From the NCBI GenBank assembly GCA_032158295.1, contig CM063260.1, forward strand, positions 13,046,452 to 13,110,451: DNA of 64,000 nt, in the 5' to 3' direction. Position numbers and translations under genes: made by a program. Source of the DNA: Pycnopodia helianthoides (lineage: Eukaryota > Echinodermata > Asteroidea > Forcipulatida > Asteriidae). Positions within the stretch are counted from its first letter, which is position 1; each line of letters starts with the position of its first letter. This document shows, one piece after another, positions 10,777 through 21,850 of this stretch. The notes under the pieces were generated by a model, which did not search any database, was not told where the DNA came from, and was given only the letters and a program-made list of their open reading frames with translations.

Positions 10777-13700
10777 TCACTCGGTGGATTTGGCGAATTT
10801 AGTCCGGTAAAGTTTGTTCAGCTGCTCCAGGAAGATGAAGGTCAGCACGGTGTGGGGGCCGAGGCGGGTGTAGTAAGGTGTGAAGCCCTTCCACAGACTA
10901 AAGATGCCCTCTTTACTTATCGTTTTTCGTAGGACTTCCTGTAAGAGACAAAAGTAAACGACTGGCTGGTCTTACTCCTGGGCAACATTTCATAGAGCTG
11001 CTTAAAAGCAGACAATTGTGCTTCGCAAAAAAAACAGCAGGATACCAGTCAGAAATGGTGCATGCGGCATGGTATTTTTGGCTGGTAACCTTATTCTGGT
11101 AAGCATAAATTTCTTGTGCTTAGCTACTGTTTGTGTTTAAGCAGCTCTTTGAAATTGGGCCCTGGTCTGAAGAAGAACGCATGACCCCCCCCCCCCTCCC
11201 AATCCCAACCACAGTCCCCACCGGAAATCAGAGCATCAAATGATTAGGAAGACAAGTGATGCAGTAATCAACTTAGAAAACTTTGGTGAATTTCTTCTTA
11301 TCGTTATTTTTAATGCAAGTTTGCCCCAAACAAGGCTAAAAGCCACTCTTGGTATTAAAAGGGGCTACAAGAAGAAAGCACGGTGAAAAACCTCAGGAAG
11401 GCCCAGCTTGCTAGGCACCAAGTTTGCTAGGTGCCCAGCTTGCAAGGTGTTGAGTTTGCTAGGTGCCGAGTTTGCTAGGTGCCAAGTTTGCTAGGTGCCA
11501 AGTTTGCTAGGCGCCGAGTTTGCTAGGCGCCGAGTTTGCTAGGCGCCAAGTTTGCTAGGCACCGAGTTTGCTAGGCACCAAGTTTGCTAGGCACCAAGTT
11601 TGCTAGGCACCGAGTTTGCTAGGCACCGAGTTTGCTAGGCGCCAAGTTTGCTAGGCACCAAGTTTGCTAGGCACCAAGTTTGCTAGGCACCAAGTTTGCT
11701 AGGCACCAAGTTTGCTAGGCACCAAGTTTGCTAGGCACCAAGTTTGCTAGGCACCGAGTTTGCTAGGCGCCAAGTTTGCTAGGCACCAAGTTTGCTAGGC
11801 ACAAAGTTTGCTAGGCGCCGAGTTTGCTAGGCGCCGAGTTTGCTAGGCACCAAGTTTGCTAGGCACCAAGTTTGCTAGGCACCAAGTTTGCTAGGCACCA
11901 AGTTTGCTAGGCACCAAGTTTGCTAGGCACCGAGTTTGCTAGGCGCCAAGTTTGCTAGGCACCGAGTTTGCTAGGCACCGAGTTTGCTAGGCGCCAAGTT
12001 TGCTAGGCACCAAGTTTGCTAGGCACCAAGTTTGCTAGGCACCAAGTTTGCTAGGCACCAAGTTTGCTAGGCACCGAGTTTGCTAGGCACCGAGTTTGCT
12101 AGGCGCCAAGTTTGCTAGGCACCAAGTTTGCTAGGCACCAAGTTTGCTAGGCACCAAGTTTGCTAGGCACCAAGTTTGCTAGGCACCAAGTTTGCTAGGC
12201 ACCAAGTTTGCTAGGCACCGAGTTTGCTAGGCGCCAAGTTTGCTAGGCACCAAGTTTGCTAGGCACAAAGTTTGCTAGGCGCCGAGTTTGCTAGGCGCCG
12301 AGTTTGCTAGGCACCAAGTTTGCTAGGCACCAAGTTTGCTAGGCACCAAGTTTGCTAGGCACCAAGTTTGCTAGGCACCAAGTTTGCTAGGCACCGAGTT
12401 TGCTAGGCGCCAAGTTTGCTAGGCACCGAGTTTGCTAGGCACCGAGTTTGCTAGGCGCCAAGTTTGCTAGGCACCAAGTTTGCTAGGCACCAAGTTTGCT
12501 AGGCACCAAGTTTGCTAGGCACCAAGTTTGCTAGGCACCAAGTTTGCTAGGCACCAAGTTTGCTAGGCACCGAGTTTGCTAGGCGCCAAGTTTGCTAGGC
12601 ACCAAGTTTGCTAGGCACAAAGTTTGCTAGGCGCCGAGTTTGCTAGGCGCCGAGTTTGCTAGGCACCAAGTTTGCTAGGCACCAAGTTTGCTAGGCACCA
12701 AGTTTGCTAGGCACCAAGTTTGCTAGGCACCAAAATGTCCATTCTTCTTTTGCATACAGGCCTGACAGCATACAAGGCTATGATCACTTATGAGGTAAAT
12801 TTCTTACGAGCAGAGATTTGTCAGAAAGTGTTGACATGGACCGCTTATTGACAAACCATTCTTTTTGAAATGGATTACTTACAATAGCTCCTGAGTATTC
12901 TGGTTTTCCATCAATAATTCTCATATTCTGAATTCTGGAATGACACAAGGCAAGAAAACAGAGAAAAAGTGTTTAATCTTCAATATCAGAAATGGTTTAT
13001 GTAACACGAGTTTTCCCAAGTTGTGAAGCATCCAGCAGGCCTGGTAACTCCGGCTTGAGAGGGCAGGGCCATTTTAATTTTGCGAAGGTCCCTTCCATCG
13101 TAAAGTCCATGGGAAACATTTGAAGTGGCAGCAAGAAACTCACTGGGTACATTTAAGTCAGCTTGGGAGTGAACAAAAAATACTATCAAGGGGGATGTGA
13201 ACCTGTGACCTACAGGCTTACATGCCGGTGCTCTACCAACTAGCCTTGCGATAGCGATCTTCTTATTTGATCAATCTTTTTGTTCGGGTCCCCCCCCCCT
13301 CCCCCGAACAAAGATATTGACAAAAAAGGGAAACAGCTTTATCCCAACAGTAACGCGGTCGCCAACGGAAGTTATAAACAAACCTTGTTTTGGCAATATC
13401 CACTGGCATCGATGCTATAGTTGTGACCAGACCACTGATCATACTCGCACCGAAATGACACAAAATGTTGTCTTGAAAGTAACCTTCATGAACAGAGAAC
13501 AAAAAAAAAAATAATTCAAAATTCCTTTGTAAACAATTGCAACGACTAGTAGCCTCCAAGTGCAGTGAATGCCTGCAATTCGCCCTTTGCACGGTCAGCC
13601 ATTTGCAGGTAATGCCTCGAATTGGGGACAGCAGTGGATAGAAACATTTTATAACTCTGTATTGTCATGGTAATGTAATGACACTTTCATCCAAACAGAT

Positions 13701-16700
13701 ACATAAATACAATAAATATTCCTTATCTTAAAAATGCACGGCGATACACATGTTTAGTACCGGGTACTGCTAGGGTTTATGGCCGTCTCGGTATGGTGAG
13801 GAACCTACCTGTACCCATGAGGAACTGTTTAGCTTGAGAATAGGAAGCTAGCTGAGCTGCGTTGACCACCATGGCTCGAGCAACGGTGGGACCACAACCC
13901 TAGCACAACAAAGAAAAAATGAACAACCCATTATCATTTCAATCTTTCGGGTAAAGAAACCGTGGGAAACTGAAAAAGGAACTAATGCTATATTCTCTAG
14001 GTCTGTAGATAAACTGTAAAGAGAAGACGACGAAGAAGCGTCAAGTTTTGTTTGTTAATTTCGGTTGTGAAGCCAAGGATTCTCAGAAAAGCGAACTTAA
14101 TCACTATACTAGCCAAGAACCCCATGGAGAGAAGACAAAGAAGGAAGTTTCAGTTCTAGATGTGGGAGGAAAACCCCAGAGAAACATTCCAGGGAAAAAC
14201 CATGCAATCACGTAGGGACTGAAAAACCAAATCCACATAGTGCTCCCAGGGGGATTCGAACCGGGGTCCCGGAGGTAGAAGGCGAGGAAAGATACCACTA
14301 CAACACCCCCCGACCGCCTGTTTGTTCTCGTCAAGGGAACTCGGCAAGCTCCCACGAGGGGAGATAAAAACACCAAGCTGGCAAACAGCCAATCTCTCTC
14401 TCTCTCATACAAACGTTGGTTGAACGTCAACATTAATGTATTCCACAGATCAAGAAATTGTGATTTGATGTCGGAGAGAAACCCCGAAATAGGGACAACT
14501 CCTGTGGGGTCTGAAAATCCAATCCACGGGCGAGATTCTGGTCCGAGACTGGAGCTCACCCGAGGTGAAAGGTCATTTTTTTTCCACAGAAGTGTGCTCG
14601 ACTGTACTGTCGTCTCAAAGCAACAAACTGTTAAAAGAAGTGATTGAAAATATTCACAACACACCTTTGTAAATAAAAACTAATGCCTCTGTTCTCCACA
14701 GATAACTTCTTTTAACCTAAAACTCTCCGAAATATCCTTTCAAATCAATGGAAAGCAAGTACGATCACCATTACTGTGTACATTGTGCAAGAACTACATT
14801 GTACATAAAATAAGGTCTGTACACACAACGACTACTTATAGTGTGTTGCGTATGTGCTTTGTTAGGAATGAAACTTCCGACCTTTGAACCTTTGGAGGTG
14901 GAAAACAACCTTTTTCCTCTCCGAGGACCACGTGTTTTTTTTAGAACTTTGTAATACTGAGATCGCGCTCTGTCTACGGCTGTTTGGTGCGTTTCAATCG
15001 CATGTGTAAAACGCAAGACACAGCTTGCCAAACTTCTCGGGCTGTTTGGGGACAGTTTGAGGAGTAACAGGCAGGGCTGTGTGAGGAATAAAGGCATCAA
15101 AAGATAAACCTTGTGTCAGTCTGCTTGTACAGCGCCGTCTTCTCATGACAATGCATTTTTTTTAAACCTGTCTACTGTACTCACCCTCCACAACGTTACT
15201 AGACCCTCTTCCTTAGTTATCCTGGCTAGAGCGTTGAAGACATTGGTGTATCCTCTCCGCTCGTTGACAGGTAGCCTAGCACAAATATACCAAGGGTCAA
15301 ATTTGTCAAAATATGGTACGGCAATGAAGGGGCACATTGCCTTAAAATCTCTCAAAAAATGTTGCTGTTTTGTATCATTCCTTATCCTTCTTAAGAGTTG
15401 TTCATTCACAAAAAAGTGTTTTTGTCATTAGCGAGTGGTGATTAAACAAACATATATTTTGCCTCTTGAAATACGACCAGCGGAATACGTACAGCCCGCC
15501 ATTTTGAGGAGTAAAACATTTGGTTCTACAAAATAGCGGACAGTGTCTTGGCCGTGATTTGACCCCACATCCCCGATGACATAGCCACCAGGACTCGAGT
15601 CCGGTACACTAGCCCGTTCGGCCATGACACGCCATACAATAACCAGGTACCACTTAGAAACCATTTTATAGGTGTTTGTGTGTGTCTTCTTTTCTGTTGC
15701 TTAAAGGAACGTTACAGAATTGGTAAGGAAAAAACTTGTAAAATATACTTTTTGATCACAGATTTACATAAAACTTACACGGTCTAATGATGATGGTAGT
15801 AGAAAACATCCCTTGAAATATTTCTGTATGAAATGCCATATTTGATGAGAAATGAATAAACTAATTTTCCGATAGGAGTTTATCGCTCAGTGAGCGTTTT
15901 ATTCATTTGTTGAATCTATATGATTTCATGCAAATGTGTAAGCAACTGCCAGCAACTGTTTTGTTAGCAAAAACCAATTCTGTAATGTTCCTTTAACAAC
16001 ACTTCAATTTTTACAGAATTTAAATAAACAAAGGTTTTTCGGGGGGTGAAAGGAGTCTCATACCTGCCATCCGAAGTCATTCTGATGAGGGAGATCTCTG
16101 CAGGGGTACCAACGAATGCTCCAGTGGCTCCTGCCGTCATACCTGTTGAATGAGAAGACCGTATCAGCTGAAAACGGCTTCATTTTAAAAAGGGATTTGT
16201 AAAGCCGACAAGACAGTCCCAGACAGTGTTCGTGTTTTTTGTGATCAACCATGAAATAACACACCTGTGAAAGTTTGGGCTTAATCCATTGTATGAGTCA
16301 GGAGAAAATAGCGAAAAAACATGCACAATTTTCAGCATGTAAGCACCTTGTCCTTAACCGAAATCAGCTGTTGCATTTTAAAAATTTGTTTATAGCCAGG
16401 GATCCCGACCAAGTTTATAATACAACCTGGGAAGTGGCAGCAGAGGGATCACCTTAAGGGGATGCGCCATTTTTATTCAAATATCAACCACAAAGAAACT
16501 TGACTGGGTAAATTTTAAACAATTTTGGGTTGAACAAAGAAAAAATTGACTAGAGCGGGATTTGAACCTGCGACCTCCGGAGTAACGTGCCGGCGCTCTA
16601 CCAACTGAGCTATCTAGCCCTAATGTTGGCAGTCTCCCTATTTTGTTGATACCTTTGTTAGGGGGTGCCAGTCAGAAGCCATTCAACCTTTTCACGACCG

Positions 16701-19700
16701 TACAGCCAGGGATCGTACCCAAGTTTACGGTACAATGTGTGAAGTGGCAGCAGAGGGATCAACCTTAAGGGGATGCAACTTTCTGATAGAAAACTATCAT
16801 TTTTCAGAGTGAATGCAAGCCTTCCCGAAGAGATTTGGTAGTTTAATCTGGGAGGAGGGGGGGGGGGGGATTTAATCAAATAGTTTATGATATACTTACC
16901 TATAACTGCCTTCATTAAAAAGTTGGGTGGCTTTCCATCCGGTCTGAAAAATTGGAGAAAAGAATAATAATAATATGGAGGTTTTTATATAGCGTTTTAC
17001 ACACCCGAAGGGTGTCTCAAAGCACTTCACACTTATTACCCCTGGTCACTGGGCCATTAGTTTCATTCCTTAAACCATCTCAGCTCCCTGGGGAGTATAC
17101 AGCCTGTGCTACAAATATGCGCTACTAAGCTAAATCAATCACAAGAACCATCTCTGCCCTCACAGGTACCCATTTTACCCCTGGGTGGAGAGAAGCAGTT
17201 ATAGTTAAGTGTCTTGCTCAGGGACACAAGTGTCACGACCGGGACTCGAACCCACACTCTGCTGAACAGAAGCACCAGAGCTTGAGTTCGGTGTTCTTAA
17301 CCGCTTGGCCACAACACCCTACAAGAATGCAGAATGTTTTAAAGAGAATTCAACAGAAATGTGGTCCTTAACACAGGGCTTGAAATATTAGTTAAGTCAT
17401 CGGGGTGTGGGTTCGAATCCCAATCATGACACATGTGTCCTCGAGCAAGATGCTTTACTATGAATTGCTTCTCTTCACCCAGGGGTATAAATGGGTACCT
17501 GCGAGGGTAGAGGTTGATATTGTGCTCGGAGCGCCACGGCAGCACAGGGCTGTATACTCCCTAGGGAGCTGGGAAAGATTACAAGAATGCTATTGGCCCA
17601 ATGACCAGGGCACTAATGTAACGCACATTGATACCTTATTGTAAAATGCGCTATATGAGAACTAGTTATTATTCGCTTTAGAGCATCGGATTCAAGTTCT
17701 GGTGGTTGAGTCATCGGGGTGTGGGTTCGAATCCCGGTCATGACACTTGTGTCCTTGAGCAAGATGCTTTACTATATTTGCCTCTCTTCACCCAGGGGGT
17801 ATAAATGGGTACCTGCGAGGGTAGAGGTTGATATTGTGTTTGAAAAAGCCTTCGGAGTGCCACGGCAGCTCGGGGCTGTATACTCCCCAGGGAGCTGCTC
17901 AAAAACTTACAGGACTGAATGCTATTGGCCCCATGACCACGGCGTTGATACGTTCTTGTAAAAATGCGCTATATAAGAACTAGTTATTTTATTTCAAGGT
18001 GGTATATCTTACCCTGACACCATGTCAAATAAGGTGGTATAGATCCCAAGCCTTGTTGTCGTGTATGTTGCCTGACGAAGTAATCCTGCAGACAAGCTAG
18101 TGAACGGAAAGAAACAAAAAATGACTGCTGTAGTTTGTATTTTTAATGTCACCTCCAAAGGTAGAGTTTCACCCTCTTGCTGTCTGACCATTCAATACCA
18201 TTCACTGTGGTTTTGAATGATAGATAAACTATGCCAGCCTGCAATATGATACCATGAGGGAATGCATGTACACAGTACACAGTTCTGTGCACAGTTGTGC
18301 CACCGTACACAACCTTGGCAGTCGAATGGCTTCAAATGGTTGGTCAACTCACTGGAAAATGTTGCCAAGAGTCACTGACAGTAGGAGGGTTAATGTCGCA
18401 TCAGAAGTGGTGGCTACGGCTACGGCTACGGCTACGGCTGGACGACAAGACACTTACCCATTATACATCCCAAGGATTCCTTCGTTAGCTATTATTGCTC
18501 TGATGGCATGACCGCTCGTCTTGTATTGTCTTGATGCACCGCCCTCACCTGTTGATATTGAGAAAACAATTAGGCCTGCTTAGCATCTGACTTTTTAAAA
18601 ACATTTCTCCTGCCAGTTGTTTCACTTCATCTTGTGAAATTTTCGTTACGCGGTTTTTGTATAATAATGTGTGGTTTAAAAATTGTTTATATTCTTTAAA
18701 TAAGTTTCATGCCTGTACAGCACATTGGGGTCTTGCCATGGACGGAATGCGTTTTACAAGAATAATTTATTATTACTATTATTACTACTACAAATGACAA
18801 CAAGTTGTCACACTGGACTAATTTATAGATTATTAGGTTTGGGTTAACATGCAGGCCTGTAATTTCATCTTTGAGAGGGCAGGGTCATTGTTATTTTTCA
18901 AATGGCACTTGAAAGGGCAACGGAGGCCAAGACCAGGGCAACGGAGGCCATGGCATGCGTGGCCTTTGTGTACTTCTAGGTCTGAGGTGTTGGACCCAGA
19001 GAGCTATTTGACTTTGCCAATGAAGCCGAGAGTCACAGAGGGGACGTGAAGCCATCAGGTCCGGTGTGTTGCATAGTGTTCGTAAGCCTGGAAGACAGTC
19101 ACTAAGAGAAGGGGGTATTGCCCTGGTTTTTTCTACAATCCCGGCCAAAATGCTTGGGCCACCCGTTCCTATAACGTTACAATAACCATACAATAACCAT
19201 TCCCTGTCTCGCAATAAACATTCCCTCCCCCGTCCCCCGTCCCCCCGCTCAATGTTGTCTGGAACGCAGAAGACCGTGCAACAATGTGATTCAACATTGA
19301 AAGGGGGCAGGGGGGCCCAACGAGATATGGCCGGGATTGTAGCATGGTTGACAGCAGGGCCTAGATTCATGGCTCTGCTTTCTCTGAATTCTGTGCTTTT
19401 AATCACCATTCTCCGCTTACAGGTAACTCACCACTCATCTGCATACGGTTTTTGACAAGATCCAGCGGCTGCACAAAAATAGTGGCACCCATCCTGTTAT
19501 TAATAACATAGAATAAGAACTCTCAACAACAGACCTGAATTATTTCCACAAATGCGACATAAATGTTGATAATTATAGGGAAAGATCCCGCAGCTTTCTC
19601 ACAACATTAACCAAAAATAGTATCTTATTTACTTAAAACAACATGACGATTCACTCAAAAGCACTCCGCACTAAGGAATAACGTCACACTCAGTTTTACT

Positions 19701-21366
19701 CACACGCGATCACCACGTCCGTGCACCAGAACGCAGGGTTGGTACAGTCAGTACCGTACACATGATCACCACGTCGGTGCACCAGAAAGCAGTAAGTCAG
19801 CACAAGTGAGTAAACACAAAGCGTGGACGTATACGCACGCGTACGTTAGTGATTTTCTACACGTCTGAGATCTCGGTTCCGAGCAAATTGAAAAAGATTG
19901 TGCAAATAAAAAGGTCGGTAATTTCAACAGCCAAAGCACGGCAGAGAAGCTAAGGAGTTAGGGGCAAGACTAAAACTTAAAAGAGGTAAACAGACGCATT
20001 TACTTTAGTCAGTTTAAACCGCCGACCAGCCCGTAGGGAATTCGCAGTATTGCCCGATTGGTATTGCCCAAAACCCATGGGGTGTAAGCTGAATTTGGGT
20101 CATCTCGCACCAAAGTCCCTGGCCTGATTACGACTTCTTGACCTGGAGATACGAAATGACCTGGGTCCGAGTTGACCTGGGTCTGAGTCGACTTGGGTAC
20201 GAATTGACCTGGGTCCGAGTTGACCTGGGTCCGAGTTGACCTGGGTCCGAGTTGACTTGGGTACGAATTGACCTGTTTCGAGCTGAACAAAAGAATCAGA
20301 ATGGGATGGACGTGCAGAGCAGAGTTGTGTTTGACTTTGTCATGTTTGTCAGTTTGTGTGTGTCATAGCCCCATGAATAGGGCCAATCCACTCCGTATCC
20401 TTGGCCCCAGCACCACTGATTACCAATTCTTTCGCCCTATGATGTTTTTTTTCTGCAAAGATCTAGATCGTGAAACTTACCGATTGAATGCTTATGTACT
20501 TGCAGATAGCCGGACTGTTAAAATTTCTTTAAAAAACATCACACGTTTTTGGTGAAAATCAAATGATTTTCGTGAGTTAATATTTAGAATTGTCTCAACG
20601 ATCTTTGACAACTTGATTATTTTGAATTGTCTGGCTCCCTCAACAGCATTAGAAAAACGATACAATCAATTGCTACGATCGAGTTGGTACCAGACTAATT
20701 TACTCGCAGACGCCGCGATAGTCTTGGTGCAAAACGTTCTTGAGTCACTCAACACTACACACGACGCGACTATTCCACTGATAGAGGGCGTTAAGCCGCA
20801 AACCGTCAATCAGTGTGGTGGCGATCTGGAAGTTTCCCAACAGCGCCCGCTATTCGCAATAGTTGGGTGATAATGAACAACAACGTCTTGCACCAAGACT
20901 AACGCCGCGAGTGCAAATAAACAAGATCGTTGAGATCGTTTTAAAAGTTCACTCTCGAAAATCATTTGATTTTCACCGAAAACGTGTGATGTTTTTTATC
21001 TGCAAGTACATAAGCATTCAATCGGTAAGTTTCACGATCTAGATCTTTGCAGAAAAAAAACATCATAAGGCGAAAGAATTGGTAATCAGTGGTGCTGGGG
21101 CCAAGGATACGGAGTGGATTGGCCCTTATTCATGGGGCTATGTGTGTCACACACACGGCGGGCGGCCGCGACCCTTCGGGCAGCTAATCTTTCCTATTGC
21201 TAAAAATGTATCATGATTCAACCCCCAAAATGCACAAAAACTAAAGGATATATGTTGCAATCTTCGCTCGAGAAGATACTCACCCAGCTAGACCTCCGTA
21301 GAGGAATTTTACTGGTTTGGGAATTTGCACTGGGGCCGCAGACTTCTTCGCTGTGGACGTCGCCAT
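10777..21366 (-). CDS. SLC25A11: Mitochondrial 2-oxoglutarate/malate carrier protein, complete, 11 exons
   Basis: Inner-membrane antiporter exchanging 2-oxoglutarate for malate in the malate-aspartate shuttle. Exons in transcript order: 21366-21284, 19493-19432, 18548-18458, 18096-18013, 16943-16900, 16142-16064, 15275-15185, 13899-13809, 13483-13384, 12934-12883, 10938-10777 (TGA 10779-10777). Every intron is GT-AG, phases join without a break, and the total of 939 nt gives 312 aa, close to the human length of about 314. All three SLC25 signature repeats are present: PLDLVKNR (37-44), PAEISLIR (135-142) and PVDIAKTR (235-242). The second has the family's unusual PAE form. The C-terminus contains GPHTVLTFIFLEQLNK, diagnostic for this carrier. 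The ATG at 21366 opens a short lysine-containing N-terminus like that of other members. Introns carry many repeats but no exon appears broken. A 3' UTR must extend left of 10777; its end was not identified. Confidence 0.96.
10979..11163. mobile_element. MITE family F4, copy in the last SLC25A11 intron
   Basis: Starts GGCAACATTTCATAGAGCTG and ends GAAATTGGGCCC, with the same interior as 7776-7968 (GGCTGGTAACCTTATTCTGG). Confidence 0.8.
11325..11396 (-). repeat. LINE 3'-terminal fragment next to the minisatellite
   Basis: CCCCAAACAAGGCTAAAAGC and GGGGCTACAAGAAGAAA match the 3' end of the LINE fragment at 33330-33700. Homology stops at AACCTCAG, exactly where the 16-bp array begins. Confidence 0.6.
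11397..12733. repeat. 16-bp minisatellite, about 83 copies, with higher-order repeats, in the last SLC25A11 intron
   Basis: The unit is AAGTTTGCTAGGCACC, with five common variants at the first bases (accaag, accgag, gccaag, gccgag, acaaag). The left edge (11401-11510) is degenerate; the rest is nearly homogeneous. The rare acaaag variant recurs at 11801, 12265 and 12617, spacings of 464 (29 units) and 352 (22 units), with the same variant order around each, so blocks of units were duplicated as larger repeats. The unit length is not a multiple of three and no frame stays open as a protein. The array lies between exons 12934-12883 and 10938-10777. Confidence 0.97.
13150..13262 (-). repeat. Degenerate tRNA-like SINE family A head
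   Basis: On the minus strand it reads as a tRNA-like segment with GGTAGAGCACCGGCATG and a weak B box (GGTCACAGGTTCACATCCC). Too degenerate to be a tRNA gene. Confidence 0.55.
14100..14330 (-). mobile_element. tRNA-derived SINE (family C)
   Basis: The minus strand begins GGCGGTCGGGGGTGTTGTAG with an A-box-like TAGTGGTATC and a perfect B box GGTTCGAATCC, followed by a non-tRNA body (GGTTTTCCTCCCACATCTAG). It lies in the SLC25A11 intron between exons 15185 and 13899. Confidence 0.75.
14320..14470. repeat. Dispersed repeat shared with 9690-9850
   Basis: Both intervals share CAAGCTGGCAAACAGCCAATCTC-like text (in parts), a CT run, then ATACAAA and AACGTC. Family unknown. Confidence 0.55.
15320..15545. 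repeat. Dispersed repeat shared with 10065-10270
   Basis: Begins with AAGGGGCACATTGCCTTAAA and contains AAGAGTTGTTCA, AGCGAGTGGTGATTAAA and CCGCCATTTTG. The order matches 10065-10270. It resembles one end of a further TTAA-type MITE. Confidence 0.5.
15701..15996 (+). mobile_element. MITE family F1, internally deleted copy
   Basis: TTAA at both ends with the F1 termini, but it jumps from CATGCAAATGTGTAA directly to GCAACTGCCAGCAACTG. The segment with the shared core TATTTTCTCGTGACC is missing, giving about 296 bp instead of ~385. Confidence 0.88.
16395..16790 (-). mobile_element. tRNA-like SINE family A, body-head-body arrangement
   Basis: The minus strand carries a tRNA-like head at 16551-16621 (GGCTAGATAGCTCAGTTGG ... 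GGTTCAAATCCCGC) with a foldable acceptor stem (GGCTAGA with TCTAGTC). The body segment GGTGATCCCTCTGCTGCCAC occurs on both sides of the head, so this is a partial dimer. The anticodon arm is irregular, which argues against a working tRNA gene. Confidence 0.65.
16972..17325 (-). mobile_element. tRNA-derived SINE family B, copy 1
   Basis: The minus-strand copy shows the B-box segment GGTTCGAGTCCCGGTCGTGA, the body CCTGTGAGGGCAGAGATGG and a tail ending in an ATT-rich stretch. It stands inverted relative to the two copies to its right. Confidence 0.7.
17385..17670 (+). mobile_element. tRNA-derived SINE family B, copy 2
   Basis: Starts with GGGTGTGGGTTCGAATCCCA, continues AAATGGGTACCTGCGAGGG and ends TGCGCTATATGAGAACTAG plus TTATTATT. 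Confidence 0.7.
17695..17990 (+). mobile_element. tRNA-derived SINE family B, copy 3
   Basis: Tandem neighbour of copy 2 with the same head (GTGGGTTCGAATCCCGGTC) and tail (GCGCTATATAAGAACTAG). It carries a short insertion TTTGAAAAAGCC in the body. Confidence 0.7.
18409..18440 (+). repeat. (GGCTAC)n microsatellite
   Basis: About four and a half GGCTAC units, 18 bases from the donor of SLC25A11 exon 3. Confidence 0.8.
18690..18800 (+). repeat. Retrotransposon 3' tail
   Basis: GCCTGTACAGCACATTGGGG followed by an ATT/ACT-rich microsatellite. Typical 3' end; 5' part not identified. Confidence 0.4.
20144..20280. repeat. Second 16-bp minisatellite in SLC25A11 intron 1
   Basis: About eight imperfect copies of GACCTGGGTCCGAGTT with variants GACTTGGGTACGAATT. 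Its unit length equals that of the large array in the last intron, but the sequence is unrelated. Confidence 0.8.
20360..21145. mobile_element. Foldback element with ~250-bp inverted arms in SLC25A11 intron 1
   Basis: The left arm (CATAGCCCCATGAATAGGGC ... GATCTAGATCGTGAAAC ... ACATCACACGTTTT) is mirrored on the right between about 20930 and 21145. A second, inner inverted pair (GCAGACGCCGCGATAGTC and GACTAACGCCGCGAGTGC) lies in the centre. No coding capacity. Confidence 0.8.
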
Positions 21367-21509
21367 TTTGAATGGATGCCAGCAGAGTCGACGTCGTCAA
21401 CTTTGCCCCCTCGGCCCCTGTGTCAACCTTTTTTACAGAACATACAGTTGATGCTCACCTCACGAATAATTATTTTGATAGCTTTTCGAAAGGAGCCCGA
21501 AAACGTTTT

Positions 21510-21850
21510 TTTTTTCCCCTAAAATTATGTCGTCCCCCCAAAAAAATTATGTCGTCCCCAAAAACATATCTCATTCCCCAAATTTTTTTATTTCATTCCC
21601 TCAAAATATCATTTTTAACCCTTGAAATATTTGTTCGTTCCTCAAAATATTATTTCGTTCCGTCGAAATATCACTTCGTTCCCTCAAAATAACATTTCAC
21701 TTCCTTGAAATTATGTTTTGTTCCCTCGAAATAATATTTTGTTCAACTAAAATAGTATATCTTTACCTTCCCTCGAAATAACATGTTGTTCGCATAAAAC
21801 AATTACTATTTTGAGGGGACAAAATAATATTTTAAGGGAACAAAATAGTA
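21510..21850. repeat. Degenerate ~21-22-bp repeat array upstream of SLC25A11
   Basis: Loose repeats of TATTATTTCGTTCCCTCGAAA over about 270 bases, ending in an inverted relative (TTTTGAGGGGACAAAATAAT). The array begins roughly 150 bases 5' of the SLC25A11 start codon. Confidence 0.7.

Noticed and set aside
11397..12733. Regular short repeats that might suggest a CRISPR array
   Set aside because: The units are directly adjacent 16-mers with no unique spacers, inside an intron of a eukaryotic gene. It is a minisatellite.
14215..14300. tRNA gene (A and B boxes present)
   Set aside because: It continues into a conserved non-tRNA body and the cloverleaf cannot be completed. Scored as a SINE.
16551..16621. 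tRNA gene on the minus strand
   Set aside because: The acceptor and B box are good, but the anticodon stem-loop is irregular. The same sequence with the same flanking body recurs at 30940-31215, so it is a SINE head.
18891..19409. 172-aa minus-strand open frame
   Set aside because: It lies in an SLC25A11 intron, has no domain or codon pattern, and overlaps repeat-like sequence.
21372..21692. 106-aa plus-strand open frame upstream of SLC25A11
   Set aside because: Formed by the degenerate 21-22-bp repeat array. The repetitive peptide has no family resemblance.
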